This document shows positions 12,455 to 23,763 of a stretch of 64,000 bases of DNA, piece by piece. How positions within the stretch are numbered: the stretch's first letter is position 1; every line of letters starts with the position of its first letter. This stretch comes from Mariannaea sp. PMI_226 (lineage: Eukaryota > Ascomycota > Sordariomycetes > Hypocreales > Nectriaceae): contig JANFOG010000001.1 of the NCBI GenBank assembly GCA_024336345.1, forward strand, positions 2,852,001-2,916,000, given 5' to 3'. The position numbers and the translations under genes were made by a program. The notes beneath the pieces were generated by a model, which searched no databases, was not told the DNA's origin, and saw only the letters and a program-made list of their open reading frames with translations.

Positions 12455-12464
12455 GCGATGAGAT
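12455..12464 (+). promoter_or_regulatory. PAC element (GCGATGAGAT)
   Basis: GCGATGAG is the exact Polymerase A and C box core, recognised in yeast by Dot6/Tod6 and found in ribosome-biogenesis and Pol I/III subunit promoters. It sits about 212 bases before the RRN9-like ATG and next to an RRPE element, the usual pairing and order. It fits regulation of an rDNA transcription factor by growth signals. Confidence 0.68.
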
Positions 12465-12675
12465 TTTGTTAAGGTGAGGCAAGTACGGTGTAGTGTGGTC
12501 TCAGGGAGATTTCCACACCAATGACGCTCAGTAAAACCTTCTCCTCAACCTCAACATCAATCGACGTGACGTTGAGTGCGCTTGAGCGTTCACTACTGAA
12601 CAAGGAACGCTAAAGGTACAACACGTTTGATTAAACTGAAGGATTTTCTTTTCTATTTTCATTTTATTTTCGGCG

Positions 12676-14759
12676 ATGTCACGCGGTAACGTGGAATCTG
12701 GCCCAACACAGTGGGAACTTGACAGTGATGAGATTGCCTCCATCGCTTCTGAAGACCTCCGCGAACATAGACCAAACCGCTGGACGGGTCCCAAGTCCTC
12801 ATGGCGCACCGTCACAGAAGAGGAGCGGCTCTTGTGGCACTCAATGAAACAGATGCAGGACAAAGACCTGTCTATTCACCTCTACAATGCCTTTGCTCTT
12901 AAGCGACACAGTCGAGATGTCGCAACCGCGCAAGACCTGATTGTTAGGATGGTAAGTTTTTTTTCCTTCTCTTTCTTTGTATTCCATCCACAGTAACGCC
13001 CGTGACTAGCAAGTACACTGTCCTTGCTATGAATGGTCTTCTGTGTATCTTCTTCCGATTCTGATCTATCCTACAGAAAGATGGCCCGGACGCGGTCTGG
13101 CAACCACCCCGACTCTGGACGGCGTGGCCTCTCAAACAGAAGCAAGTGCCTAACGCGAGTCTCGTCAACGAACAACATGATGAAGATGACCAGTTCACGT
13201 TTCGTAGGCAGGAACAGGCCCTGCCAAGCACTGAGTTAGAAGAGGAGCTCTCTTCTACTATCCTGCGAACCTCAAAGCAACGCTTCCGTCGCAGAAAAAG
13301 TAGTATGCCCCAGAAATCCATTGAGACAACCATGGACGCAGAAAATAGTGGCGACGATGTACCCGAACCGTCGTCCCAAGAAACATCCGCTAAGCCAGAA
13401 ACTGGAGATGAGGGCGAAGAAACGCGCGACACAGATGAGTCTAAGTCTTCTCGGAAAAGAAGGCGATCCCTTCTCAAGACGTACGAGCCTGTTGTATCAA
13501 CCAACGATGAGCTGTCATACGAGCTTCTCCGACCATCGGTTCGACATATTCTATCACGACTGGATGACACTCTTTCAATTTTGCACAACTCTCGGGTCAC
13601 TGGGATGAGCTATCTCTCAGATTCCTCGACCGAGGATGAATCAGACAGCCAAAGCGGCCAGAAACGACCCAGAGGTCGGCCTCGAAGCAGCTCGCACCCA
13701 GACGAGGTCGATGCAATAACTAGCACGAATACAAAAGAACCAAAGACTCCCCGAAGTCGACGAGGCCGTCCACGCAAGGTGCACTTGCCGAAAATGGGCG
13801 AATCGCACGACGAGATGCTTGTCAGGATAGCGCGCGAGTCTCATCGCCGAATACCTACTACCCCCAAAGACAAAGACGTTGCTTTTGAGGAATGGATGCG
13901 ACATGGGGAGGTTGTCAATAACAGTGGAAAGCAGCGTTCCGCTTCTATTTCGACTTCATCATCCGTCGATCGCAGCCGAGCAGTATCGCAAGGTATGGAA
14001 ACGGAGTCTGAAGACAGTGGCGGAGGTAACAACCAATATCGAAAGCTCACAAGATGGGGCCTTCGTGATTGGAGTGACGTGCTTGGAGCGGCTGCTCTGG
14101 CAGGCTTTTCAAACGAAGTTGTTGCCAGAGCCACGAAACGATGTGCAGATTTATTTGGCCAAGGCATGGTAGTAAGGAAACTAAACGAAGCTCCGGTCTC
14201 CAGGGGTTCAGCCATTGAAACTCTGGAATACCGTCCAGAGCCCATCCGTCTCTCCCCCTCGCGGTCAGAAGCTGATGCCGACGCCGATGCCGACGATGAG
14301 AGTGATGGTGAAGCACACCTCGCTCAGCGCCGCGTAGTATCTCGCCAAGCTTCCATTGTACGTTCCAGCCACGATCGTAGCAGCCCCGAACCTATCCGTG
14401 GGCGTCTGTCCCGAGCTCAGTCTCCGGCGCCGAAATCACCGCGTTCTCGTTCGGGTTCGCGGTCGTCTACAGCTGGACTTGTCTTCTGCCCAATTCTATC
14501 TTGCGATCGAGCCGCACAGGGGTTCACGCGCAAGGCGAACCTTCGACGCCACATAGAACTTGTGCACCAGGGTCAGACTGAGGAGATGGATAGCGACGAT
14601 GAGGTTGTTGGTGCGGTGCACGTTGATGGTTTCCTGCGGCCGATTGTCCCAGGACGCGGGTGGAGAGGTGAAGATACCATCACTAGGAAGAGAAAGAGAT
14701 ACTACGGGCAGCGGACAAAGATGGGGAGTCGAGCGACAAGCTCTGACGAGGACCCATGA
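12676..14759 (+). CDS. RRN9: RRN9-domain RNA polymerase I initiation factor, with C-terminal zinc-finger-like motif
   Basis: Exons 12676-12951 and 13077-14759 give 652 residues; the 125-nt intron is phase 0 with an ATG|GTAAGT donor and CTACAG acceptor. The N-terminal block (NRWTGPKSSWRTVTEEER, DLSIHLYNAFALKR, then PDAVWQPPRLWTAWPL across the junction) is the conserved RRN9 region of fungal upstream-activating-factor subunits. A second conserved helix is LRPSVRHILSRLDDTLSILH. The rest is disordered, serine- and arginine-rich, with two GRPR-type AT-hook-like stretches (RPRGRPR, RRGRPRK). Near the C terminus C563-x4-C568-x15-H584-x4-H589 resembles a C2H2 finger with long internal spacing. In yeast Rrn9 links UAF to TBP and core factor on the rDNA promoter. 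The family call rests on the N-terminal block; the finger and hooks are not part of yeast Rrn9. Confidence 0.8.
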
Positions 14760-15264
14760 TCTCCTCAAAATATAGAATCAACCCTCGTACGTAGGAATGC
14801 ATCGTCATTTCCGAGTGATGATATGCAGCATACCGAGCCAATGTATAGATCTGCTCAGCAATATATTAATTCTTATATCTCATACTCTTGCTCATTTCAC
14901 AATACTCAAAGGGTATCAACGTGCTCAAATAACCCTGCAATGTAAATCTAACTAACCAAAGGTCATTCATTTCCAACCCAGCCAGCAAACGGTGTCATAA
15001 GAAAAACCATCTCTTCCAAGAAAGGGTAAAAAAGCATCCTACTCAGCCACAACTCCTATAGACCAACTCCCCTCTCATCAGACCCAGGCCAAAAACAAAA
15101 AAAGCCTTCGAAATTTTCATCATGTTGAAGCAACCAGAGAACCTCACCGCCCACTCCCTCCCCTCTACCGGAGTAGATTACATATCGACAAGGAGTGAGT
15201 GAAATATGATTAAAAGATGAGGGGCAAAGGGTTTTAATTTTCTTTTCTTTTCTTTTCTTTTTTT
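14760..15264. other. Convergent intergenic region RRN9 / kinesin-5
   Basis: A 505-base spacer that should contain both 3' UTRs. A (TTTTC)n-like pyrimidine tract at about 15237-15265 ends at the kinesin stop codon; on the kinesin transcript it reads as an A/G-rich stretch. Confidence 0.6.
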
Positions 15265-18200
15265 TCAGTTCAGGCGGGGACTTTTTCTCTTGGACTGAGC
15301 AAAATCTGCCAATAACAGGTTCTCGGTGCCCTCACCCACGATTGCGGCCGTTGCCTGCTTCTTGGTGCTGCGAGTGGCACGGGTGTTGCGCTTGAACAGT
15401 GGCATGGTGCGCTCGGGCGGCATGGACATGACGCTCGCTCGAGGATCAAACCCGACGCAACCGCTTGTCGTGAGATTCGTTGTGACATTGGGATTGACCT
15501 CGCGTAGGCTCATACCAAAGATGCTGCCGTTGCCCGGATCTGGGGCGCTGGCGGCGGAGGCACGAGGCGGCGGGCGAACTGGCGATGTCATCATCTTCTG
15601 AGGACAATCCAGGTCGGCAAAGACAATGGTGGTGTCCTTATCCATTTCAGAATCCTTGATTGGTGTAGGGGGTTCGTCAGCTCGGGCGATGATGAGATCG
15701 TGGTCTTCGGTTCGAGGCAGCTCAGTTGTGAAGTGATACTGCACCTTTGCTGGTGTCTGGCCCGTTGGCTGGTACTCTTGAAGGGCAGTGCTGGCCACAT
15801 TCTCACGAAGGTTGGAAAGAGGCTGACAGAGTTGGTCCTCCAACGGATCTAGCTGGTCTTGCAAGTCGTTGAGATCCGAGTCCATCTCCTCACCCAAGTT
15901 CTTGACACGGCCAAAGGTGGTCTTGAAGTGAGCTGATATGTTACCAAACGATTCCTCCGCTGTGTTGGACCACGCCTGAACCGACTGAGCGTGCGATTCG
16001 TGGTGCTGAGCATTGGCCGACTTGGCGCTGGTAACAAAGTCGTCGAGCGCCTCCATCTGGACATCGAGATCCTTGATCTGCTCGTCCACAACGCGAACCG
16101 TCTCGGCATGGACCGACTTGGCAGTCGTCTGAATCGAGGTACTGTGATCGTTCGCAGCGGCCCAATCGTCCTTGAGCTTGGTCTTGAGTTGGTCACGAGA
16201 CTGCTTGACCTCGTCCATAAGCTTGTCCTCCTCCTGATCCCAAGAGTCCATACCGCTGTTGAACTGAGACATGGCGTCCTCGAAGGACGTGTTGGAGGCG
16301 GTCAAGTTCCGCTGAATCAGAGATGCCTGGTCATTGAGACGAGCCTCATGAGCTTCTGCCTGTGCGTTGATCAAGGCTCCAATCTGCGCTGCCAGATTAT
16401 GACGCTCCTCAGTATTTCGACGACGCTCTTCTTCTAGAGCCTCGTTGATTCGAGTGGAAATACTGGCGTTCTGAAGGACAATCGTGTTAGTGGCAGCTTG
16501 GAGTTGACGTTTGAGAACATCACACTCGGCGCGTTGTGCTGAGATGTGCTTGATAAGGTCCTCAAAGACCGTCTTGCAGTCTTTGCCCAGCGAGCTGTAA
16601 GAGGTGTGGAGCTGCGATCACAGTTAGTTTTCGCAAAACAGGGTGCGCTGACAAGAGTTCGAAATCTTACCTGACTGTGGAAAGCAGTCATCTCGCCCAA
16701 CATATCCGCGGCTATCCTCTCTGCAGAGTGAGAAATTGCTTGTAAACTTTCGCCCATTCGCTCCTTGACCGTATCACGAATCTCCTTGATCTCCTCCAAC
16801 ACTTCATCCATATCATCCTTTGACTTTTGCTTCTCCCCAAGCAACTCCGCCTTAGATTCGCCAAAGACGTTGAGTTGCTCATCCAAGAAGGTCTGGGTCG
16901 AGGTGAGCTTGCGAAGCTCCTCCTCAACAAATTCATCCATCCTTCGCGACACACTAGCGATATGGCCCTGCTGCTCCTCCTGAAACTCTTGGATCCGTCG
17001 CTCCACCATGGACGTGACGTCGGCAACTTGATCCTGGGATATGCCCCAAGCAGCCTTGTTGATGAGTTGCAAGTCCGACTTGCGCTTGTTCTTGGCATGG
17101 AGACCGCTGACGTCTTTGACGGTCTTGCTCAGCTTATTGATGAGTTCGCCGCCAATCTCGGTAAGCTTGGCCTCCGTTTTTTGGTGTGCCTTTCTAAGTT
17201 GAGTCTCCTCGCTCAACGACTTACGTGTAGCAGACAAGACTATCTCGGTCTGGTCCAGGATCTCCTTGGTATCGTCTAGCTCCAGTTTTGTGCCTTCATG
17301 GTCCTTCTTGAGTCCCATGAAGGATGAGGTAAGACTGAGAAGCTCCCGCACCTTGTTCCGCAGATTGTTTTCCAGCGTTTCGATCTTGGCAGACTGCTCC
17401 TCGGCAACGATACGGCGAGATTCGCTCTGAGCTGTCATCTCCTCATACACCTCGTTTGACAAGTAGACGCCATTACGCTGCCGGGTCGATATCAGCTCAC
17501 TCTTGAGCTTTTCTATCTCGCTCGTAAATTCTCGTAACAAAGTCTTCTTCTCTACCATAGGGTTTAACTGTGGCTTATTTTTGATGTTCTTGGCCCGGAA
17601 AGCATAATCGAGTGTAGAAATAGTCTCTTCAAGATTGCTCTTGGCAGGGGAAATAGTGGCGATGATGCAGGTCTTGGTTCTACCTCCGAGCGAGTCTTGC
17701 AGGAGGCGAGTCAACTTGGACTCTCGGTAAGGAATATGAGCACTTCGGTCAACCAAGGCGTTGATAACGCGGCCCAGGGTCAGGAGAGATTTGTTGATGA
17801 GGCCTGCTTCGGCGGCGCGTTTGTTTTCTGCTCCGGATCGCTGGATGTTCTCGCTACCTGCGAGATCGACGAGGTTCAGCTTGCCGGCACTCACGAGGGC
17901 TTCGACGCCGTCCTGGTTAGGCTTCTTGACGTAGGCGGTGATTGTAAAGACGGTGTGAGATCGAGAACTGAGGTCATTGCACTTGGTAGCCGCGACCTGA
18001 CGCTTCAAGCTGCCCTCCTGGAGCACCTTGATACCCTCAGTGGCATTCTTGATGTGCTTCTCCTCCACTCCTTGCACGACGGTGCTTGCATGCCCGCGCC
18101 GAGATGTGTCGTCGTAGATTTTTAGCTTAGCGCTCTCGTCGACGGAGAGTAGATCCCGAAGCTCCTCGTTGTAGAGCTCAATAAAGGAACACTTGATAGT

Positions 18201-18932
18201 GTTCTCGGCATCTTCAAGCTCGAGCTTGTTGAAGAGTTGGTAAAGTACGCGGGGGATGATTCCGGCGTCGTCAGAGAGCATGCCTAGGGTCTCCGTCATA
18301 TCACCCGACATCGTATACGTCTTTCCCGTGCCAGTCTGACCGTAGGCGAAGATGGTGCAATTGTATCCGGCGATCATCTATTTTGCGACAACGTTAGCAA
18401 GGGGACCGGCCAGGCACGTCACAATCTTCATATTATCATTGCGTGTTAAAAAGCTCACTTCGTCGAGAATTGGTTTGACCGTGTCGTCAAATATCATGTT
18501 CTGGTCCGCTGCCTGAGAGAACACGCGATCGAAGTTGTAGGATCGATTGCTTAACGCGTTTGGCCCCATGGACAACTCGACGACCTTGCCCTTGGCAGCG
18601 TCACATTTTACCACGACATTACTGCTCTCCTTGACCTCGCGCTCGTTGCGGCCGCGACATCGCACCACCACGTTGATGTTCGTCTCCTCGACGTTGGGAT
18701 CAGACTCGAAATCCCTATCCTTGCGCTTCGTTCCGGCGGTGGCGATGGAGGCGATGGATCCGGAGGGTGATACAGCGCCGGCGCGCGTTGCTATTGAGGA
18801 GGCATACCTCGCGGTGGAAGTTCTCGAGCTTTGTCTGACGCCGGGACGGCCAGCGGCACCAGCACGGAGGCCAGCACCCATGGCAATCCGGCTCTGCTCC
18901 CTTTCGGAGCGCGTTTGTCGTTGGTAAGCCAC
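15265..18932 (-). CDS. bimC: Kinesin-5 (BimC/Cin8/Eg5) mitotic motor
   Basis: Three exons (18932-18459, 18377-16671, 16611-15265), all phase 0, encode 1175 residues, as expected for BimC (about 1180). After a basic disordered N terminus, the motor spans about 85-425. It has ATP-binding P-loop GQTGTGKT at 171-178, switch I NDLSSRSH at 292-299, switch II DLAGSE at 329-334, the HIPYRESKLTRLLQDSLGG segment and a neck at NIKNKPQLNP. A long coiled coil follows and is interrupted around 600-1000. The tail contains a BimC-box-like region with SP/TP sites (about 1060-1080) that in homologues is phosphorylated by Cdk1. Kinesin-5 forms bipolar tetramers that slide antiparallel microtubules for spindle assembly. 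The intron before MIAGYNCT has a clear TGCTAAC branch. Confidence 0.97.
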
Positions 18933-20053
18933 GATGGGCAGCTGGTAGGAGATATCTGCCTGAGTAGGCTGGTGATGCGGGGGAAGAAGAAAGGTCGTGA
19001 ACTATGCTGTTGAATTTCGGCGTTACACGAATCCTGGTAGTGTGGCAGCGTGGAGGGGTTGGCTTGTTGATGGTCACTGCGACGGCGACAGGCGACAGGC
19101 GATGGTGCCGGTGTTTGCAGTAAACGGCATAAGGCTGTTTTGAGTAAATACAGTATTGTACAGGCCAGGCCCCGGAGTTGTCGTGGGGCGTGTGCAGGCG
19201 ACCAACCAGGGTCAACATGAGATGGCGCTTGTTGCCGCGGTAACGAAGCTGTCAATTCCACCCCAATCCCACATTCATCCACATTCGTCCATCTTGGTCT
19301 GCATACACCCACCATCACCCACAATCACCCACATTCGCCCGCCTATCAGTGCTGTTCGAGAGAATCCTCCCATGCATAATGTCTTCTAGAGCGGCGAGCT
19401 GGCAATCGTCATGCCGAGACACGTTTCGACCTACTCTGGTAGTTCTCGCGCTTCCATCTACGACTGGCGTTGGCTCATTGCAGATTGAGGCCAACTTTCT
19501 GTAAGGATTATATGAACCTATCTACCTAGGGTACAGTAAGGCACGGTACCTAATCTACATCGTTTGCTTGTCGATATCATGCACACACCCCATACGTACC
19601 CTATGTAATTACATATAGCAGTTAATGCACCTTGAATCGAGAAAGATTGCCCAGCAGATGATTTTGTGGCTCTGTTGCATTTCGTTCTTGATTCACTCTA
19701 TCTTGATTTTTTCTTCTTATTTTCTATTGTCTTTATTCGCTGGCTCTTCTGATAGGATGTGCACCGACAATGTTCAATGACGTCTTTTGTCTTTCTCCAT
19801 ATCCCCTCAACTTATTCCCCCTCAGCTTGCTCTACAAATGCATCCATCACAGCCAGGCGGTAACGAAAAGTGGTGAAGGTACAAGTTGAGCACTAGAAAA
19901 AAAAAGGAAAAAAAGAAAGACACTCTGTCTTTGCCTTGAATTGCCCAAAATCCCAAGTAATTCTATTGATAACACAGTTCAAACGATTGAACTCCCGAAA
20001 AAATATTACAGCTCATGGTATCATGCAATCTCTCGTCACCCCTTCCAACTTCC
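18933..20053. other. Kinesin-5 promoter and PSY4 3' region
   Basis: A 1121-base spacer between two co-oriented minus-strand genes. The kinesin-proximal part should hold its promoter; CCCACATTC/CACCCAC repeats occur around 19266-19340. The distal part is AT-rich with a lysine-codon-like A-tract near 19896. No gene is supported. Confidence 0.5.
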
Positions 20054-21532
20054 TTATTCTAAGTCCATTGTATCGGCAGCCCCCTTTGCTTTCGTGTCTT
20101 CAGTCGGTGACGTCGTCTTCTTGCTATCGGCTTCATCACTTGCGGTCGAATGTTCGGTGCTGCCCTTGTTCTGATCCTTCAAGCCCTCCTTGACCTTCTT
20201 CGGGGTTTCGCCTTCGAGTTCTTGATCTGCTTCACGTTTTATTCCTATACTCTCAGCTCCGGGACTCTTGGCGGCGTTGTCTGCTTCGGCACTTTCATCC
20301 ATTTTGCTCTGAGGTTCGTCATCTTCATGCTTCCTCCCAACGGCAGCTTCAACATCAATCTGTTGTGTCTCAAGACCACCTGAGTCGCCATGATATCCAG
20401 ATGAGGCTGCTTGGGGACCAGTGTCATTAACTCCAATCTCATCTGGTCCTCTTGCATGCGGAATTTCCTCCTCTTCATTGTGCGATTCCTCGTCCCCTTC
20501 ACCCTCCAGTATAGGGTCATCCTCATCCAGGGGATCATGTGCCCGTGAAAGTTGACTCACTGGAACAACACCCATTCTTTGCTCTTGTCTGAGAAGTTCA
20601 CCCTGCGTCACACCTCGAGTGTGTCCAGTAGATGGAACGCCATTAACGCTTACAGACACGGTTTCGACACTACCTATGCCATTAGGACCTTCGATAGTTT
20701 CGGTGCTCTCGCTATGGATCTGAGCCCCTGGGGTGTCACTGCCGCTTTCAGGGCTCCGTCTCGTCAACCATGGAATAGGCGTTAGCAACGCTCCCCCTAG
20801 GGCTTCATCGGTCCCCAGAGCGGCCGTTGTAGGATTGCTCCAAGCGACTGAGCCAGCAGGATCTTTCGAGTTTTCGCCATTGAGATTCATGGACGACATA
20901 TCAGGTATCGCTGGGGGCAGAGGATATGTATTGGTACCAGATGTTACTCGAACAACTCTGTCAACGGCATGTAGGTAGGCAGCTAGAGCCCGGTAATGTG
21001 CTCGAGGACGGAGAACCAGCTCGGCGAGTCGTTGGATGGTGTGTGGAGGAAAGGCGGGGAAGGTCTCAAGATGGGTGATGATGTCGGACAGCATATCCGC
21101 AATCTGCTTGGGGAGAGCGCCTGCGTCGGCAGGCTGCGCCGACTGCGCTGCAGACTGTGATTCCGCAGGTCCATTTTCCTTATTTGTTCCTTCGGATGAC
21201 TGATCGTGTGGCAGCGATGGTCGATGAGATACGCGAAATTCAGATGAAGGAAGAGTAGATAGAGGAGATAGCTTCGGAATGGGGAATTCGCCATGCGCGT
21301 TCTACTCAAGTTCATGTCAGGGGAAACCATAATCACCAAGTCTGACGGGGAGGGCACGTACCGTCTTGAGCCTAGCAATCATGTCGGCGCGCAGAGCAGG
21401 CCATTCGGCTCTGGATCGAATAGTTAGATATCTGTAGGCATCTCAGGGTTCAGAATACGGCGGAGCTCACTTTTCCACTGCGGCGCCCAACGCGACCTGG
21501 CTGAGCAAACCATTATCGGTGTCTACCTCCAT
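20054..21532 (-). CDS. PSY4: Protein phosphatase 4 regulatory subunit 2 (PPP4R2/Psy4)
   Basis: Exons 21532-21471, 21410-21362 and 21301-20054 encode 452 residues; two 60-nt introns interrupt the first 40 codons. Without the small first exons the conserved N terminus (MEVDTDNGLLSQVALG, then EWPALRADMIARL) would be lost. The PPP4R2 domain covers roughly residues 1-190, including the helical segment FPAFPPHTIQRLAELVLRP and YLHAVDRVVRV. The C-terminal half is acidic, low-complexity and glutamate/serine-rich, as in the family, with DDDP- and EEEE-type patches. Psy4 associates with the PP4 catalytic subunit Pph3 and Psy2 and directs dephosphorylation of DNA-damage substrates such as gamma-H2A and Rad53 in yeast. 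It is transcribed in the same direction as the SPRY gene upstream. Confidence 0.9.
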
Positions 21533-22509
21533 GGTGGCGATATTCGAGTACTTTGAGTTGTTCGTTTGTTGGAGTCTCTCTTGCGCGCGCGACCTAGAGA
21601 CTCGTTTAGATGGTGGGGTTGCAGTTAAGCGGGGGGGGGAGCTTCAAGTTGCTGGTTGGTTCACGAGCTGATGGCAGTCACATATGGGATCGGATACCAA
21701 AATCACTTTACGAAAAGAGAATAATTACTCCAAGTTTTTGGGCCTATTCTAGCATTTTGCATATCCTTTTGCTTTCTTTTATTCGTCACGACCTTGAACA
21801 TGTACCAGGTCGACGTATTCGTATGAGGCAGCACACCCCGTTAACTGCATGGAACGCCAACACATCCCCACTGTCAACCAATCCGTCCTCAATTCGAGGT
21901 CTACAAGTTAGGAAGATATATTCTGCCTACAAGCACGTAGCCCGCTAATCATGGGCTATTCTACTCACTGCATCAAGTAAGTAGGCTATGCAACCTAGGA
22001 CCTGTAGAATAATGTGCAAGGAAGAGTGTCTGAGAGCGGTGGTGACAACGTGCGTCTCTATCAGATAGGCAGCAAACAGTACCTTATTTACATGGCTCAA
22101 GATTCTAGCATAACAATAATTCTAGCATGTATCACCGACCTGTCATTTGATGCTCTCTCGATGGTACTAACATCATGACTGAGATCTTCTCTTAGTTCCA
22201 AATTTGATCTACCTTGGAAAGCTTTCTCTGCAAGCACTTTATCTAGTATAACATATACGCGTAACCCTCGTGGCTTTGCAGCCTTCTTTACGTTCCTCGC
22301 CCCCAATCTGTATCTAGGCAAACTCATGAAGAAAATGGAAACAAGAAAAAGAAAAGAAAACAGCTTCCTAGATAAAGTTGGGCTATGTACAGTGCAAATG
22401 TTGAGAAACAAATATAGAGCACCCAAGCTGAACGGAAGACTTATTAAACAGGTAATGGACAAGGAACCCCTACACCATACTCCAACCGTCCGCAAAACTC
22501 CTCCGACAA
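21533..22509. other. PSY4 promoter and SPRY-gene 3' region
   Basis: A 977-base spacer. A G8 run lies at about 21632. Minus-strand ORF 22097-22495 (132 codons) has a hydrophobic patch but no family features and lies where the SPRY gene 3' UTR is expected, so it is not called. Confidence 0.5.
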
Positions 22510-23763
22510 TTAGACCTGGAAAGGATTATAGAGCCACTTGGACGCGTCAAGGTTGACCTCGAAGCGCACACCATCGTACGTTCCGATAGCGCAGCTCAAG
22601 TCATGTAAACCCTCCAACCCCGTTACGGGCAGGTCCTGCTCAGCATCCGTCTCCTCATGCAGGGCCCATCCACCGGTCAAGACACCGTTGTGGGTGAAGA
22701 AGATGTCGACCTGTGGCTTTCCACCACCGACGGCACGGAAAGTCATGCCGATGCCGTAGGTGTGTCCCCGTTGAAACTCAGCTGTGAAGTCCTTGCCGCC
22801 CCAGCGGTCGTTGATGTACTTGTGTCCATCATCGCCGTGCACAGCCAAGCTACCTCGGTGCCAGCCTGGCATACGGAACGACGGGTACGGCAATGCAGTG
22901 AAGCCTAGAGCGAGGAAGACAGTAGGGCTATCGGGACGGATCTGCACCTCGTAGTAGATGGTCTTGGGTTGACCTGTGCGGTGCGGATCATGCTCGCTGA
23001 CAGTGTACATGGGCGGATAGCCGATGATGCAGCGATCTGGCGAGTTCTTTGCGGTGTATGCATCCCACTGGCCAGGTCGGAGCCAGCTGAGGTTTCCATT
23101 GAAGCCGACGGGTTGCATGAGACGAATGTTACCAGTGTGTAGAGCATCTCTTGCAGCCTGATCGAGCACCAAGGGTGCAGCCAGGGGATACTGCTCGCAC
23201 CACTCCTCGCCCGCTTCAGCCTCTTCTTCCGTCGCATTGCTGGTCGGTGACCTGTCGTAGCCACTGAATATAGCAGGAGGAGGAGGGAATAGGGACGTAT
23301 CAGGGACTGCAATCTCCCAGTCATGCTTTACTCCTGAAGGGGGAGGGCCTGGCGGCGGAGCATACTGTTGCTGTCCAGGAGGGGGACCGGCTGGAGGAGC
23401 ATATTGCTGTTGGCCAGGAGGGGGTCCTACAGGAGGAGCATACTGTTGCTGCCCAGGAGGAGGGCCTGTTGGGGGATCATATTGTTGTTGCTGCTGTTGC
23501 CCCGGAGGAGGCCCCATGGGAGGGAGATACTGCTGCTCCTGCGATGACAGTCCCGGAGGCGGGCCGGGAGGCGCAGAGAATTCTTCCTCCTGCCTCTTCT
23601 CAGGCGGAGGACCTGCGGGTGGCGCATAGCTGGCTACGCGGGAGCTGCGGCCGGGGTTCTGCGGCATGGAGCTGATCCTCTTGACTTCAGTGGACATGGG
23701 AGGCCTCTGAGCCGGCCGCGGGGGCGGGTCATCATTGTGCTCGTCTTTTCTTCCGAAGCACAT
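22510..23763 (-). CDS. SPRY-domain protein with N-terminal PPGPPPGQQQYA repeats
   Basis: Single-exon gene of 417 residues. Residues 1-150 are disordered and dominated by GPPPGQQQYAPP-type repeats (about five copies, 79-145). Residues about 225-405 form a SPRY/B30.2 domain: YYEVQI, ALGFTALPYPSFRMPGW, GSLAVHGDDGHKYIND, then FQRGHTYGIGMTF and VDIFFTHNG. The order and motifs match the fungal SPRY proteins related to Ssh4/Ear1, which are Rsp5 ubiquitin-ligase adaptors. Unlike those, this one has no predicted membrane segment. A PPxY (PPMY, residues 250-253) could bind a WW domain but lies within or next to the folded domain. A cytosolic adaptor role is inference. The start has CFGRKDE right after ATG, a short form typical of fungal orthologues. 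Confidence 0.85.
   Translation of the reverse strand: MCFGRKDEHNDDPPPRPAQRPPMSTEVKRISSMPQNPGRSSRVASYAPPAGPPPEKRQEEEFSAPPGPPPGLSSQEQQYLPPMGPPPGQQQQQQYDPPTGPPPGQQQYAPPVGPPPGQQQYAPPAGPPPGQQQYAPPPGPPPSGVKHDWEIAVPDTSLFPPPPAIFSGYDRSPTSNATEEEAEAGEEWCEQYPLAAPLVLDQAARDALHTGNIRLMQPVGFNGNLSWLRPGQWDAYTAKNSPDRCIIGYPPMYTVSEHDPHRTGQPKTIYYEVQIRPDSPTVFLALGFTALPYPSFRMPGWHRGSLAVHGDDGHKYINDRWGGKDFTAEFQRGHTYGIGMTFRAVGGGKPQVDIFFTHNGVLTGGWALHEETDAEQDLPVTGLEGLHDLSCAIGTYDGVRFEVNLDASKWLYNPFQV
23329..23529 (-). repeat. In-frame minisatellite in the SPRY gene
   Basis: About five imperfect tandem units of roughly 39-42 nt, encoding PPxGPPPGQQQYA. Three central units are nearly identical at the protein level and the first contains an expanded glutamine run. 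Unit copies differ mainly at wobble positions and at one variable residue (T, V or A) per unit. Length change between strains is likely because units stay in frame. Confidence 0.8.

Larger units (their letters stand above)
12263..12675. promoter_or_regulatory. NOP7 terminator and RRN9 promoter region
   Basis: A 413-base spacer. Its A-rich centre (about 12400-12470) holds RRPE and PAC motifs, listed separately. Short ATG-rich repeats of the ATGATG type near 12342-12383 probably belong to the NOP7 3' UTR. Confidence 0.6.

Noticed and set aside
12944..13600. 218-codon minus-strand frame overlapping RRN9-like exons
   Set aside because: Serine/arginine-rich shadow of the opposite strand; crosses the RRN9 intron and has no family features.
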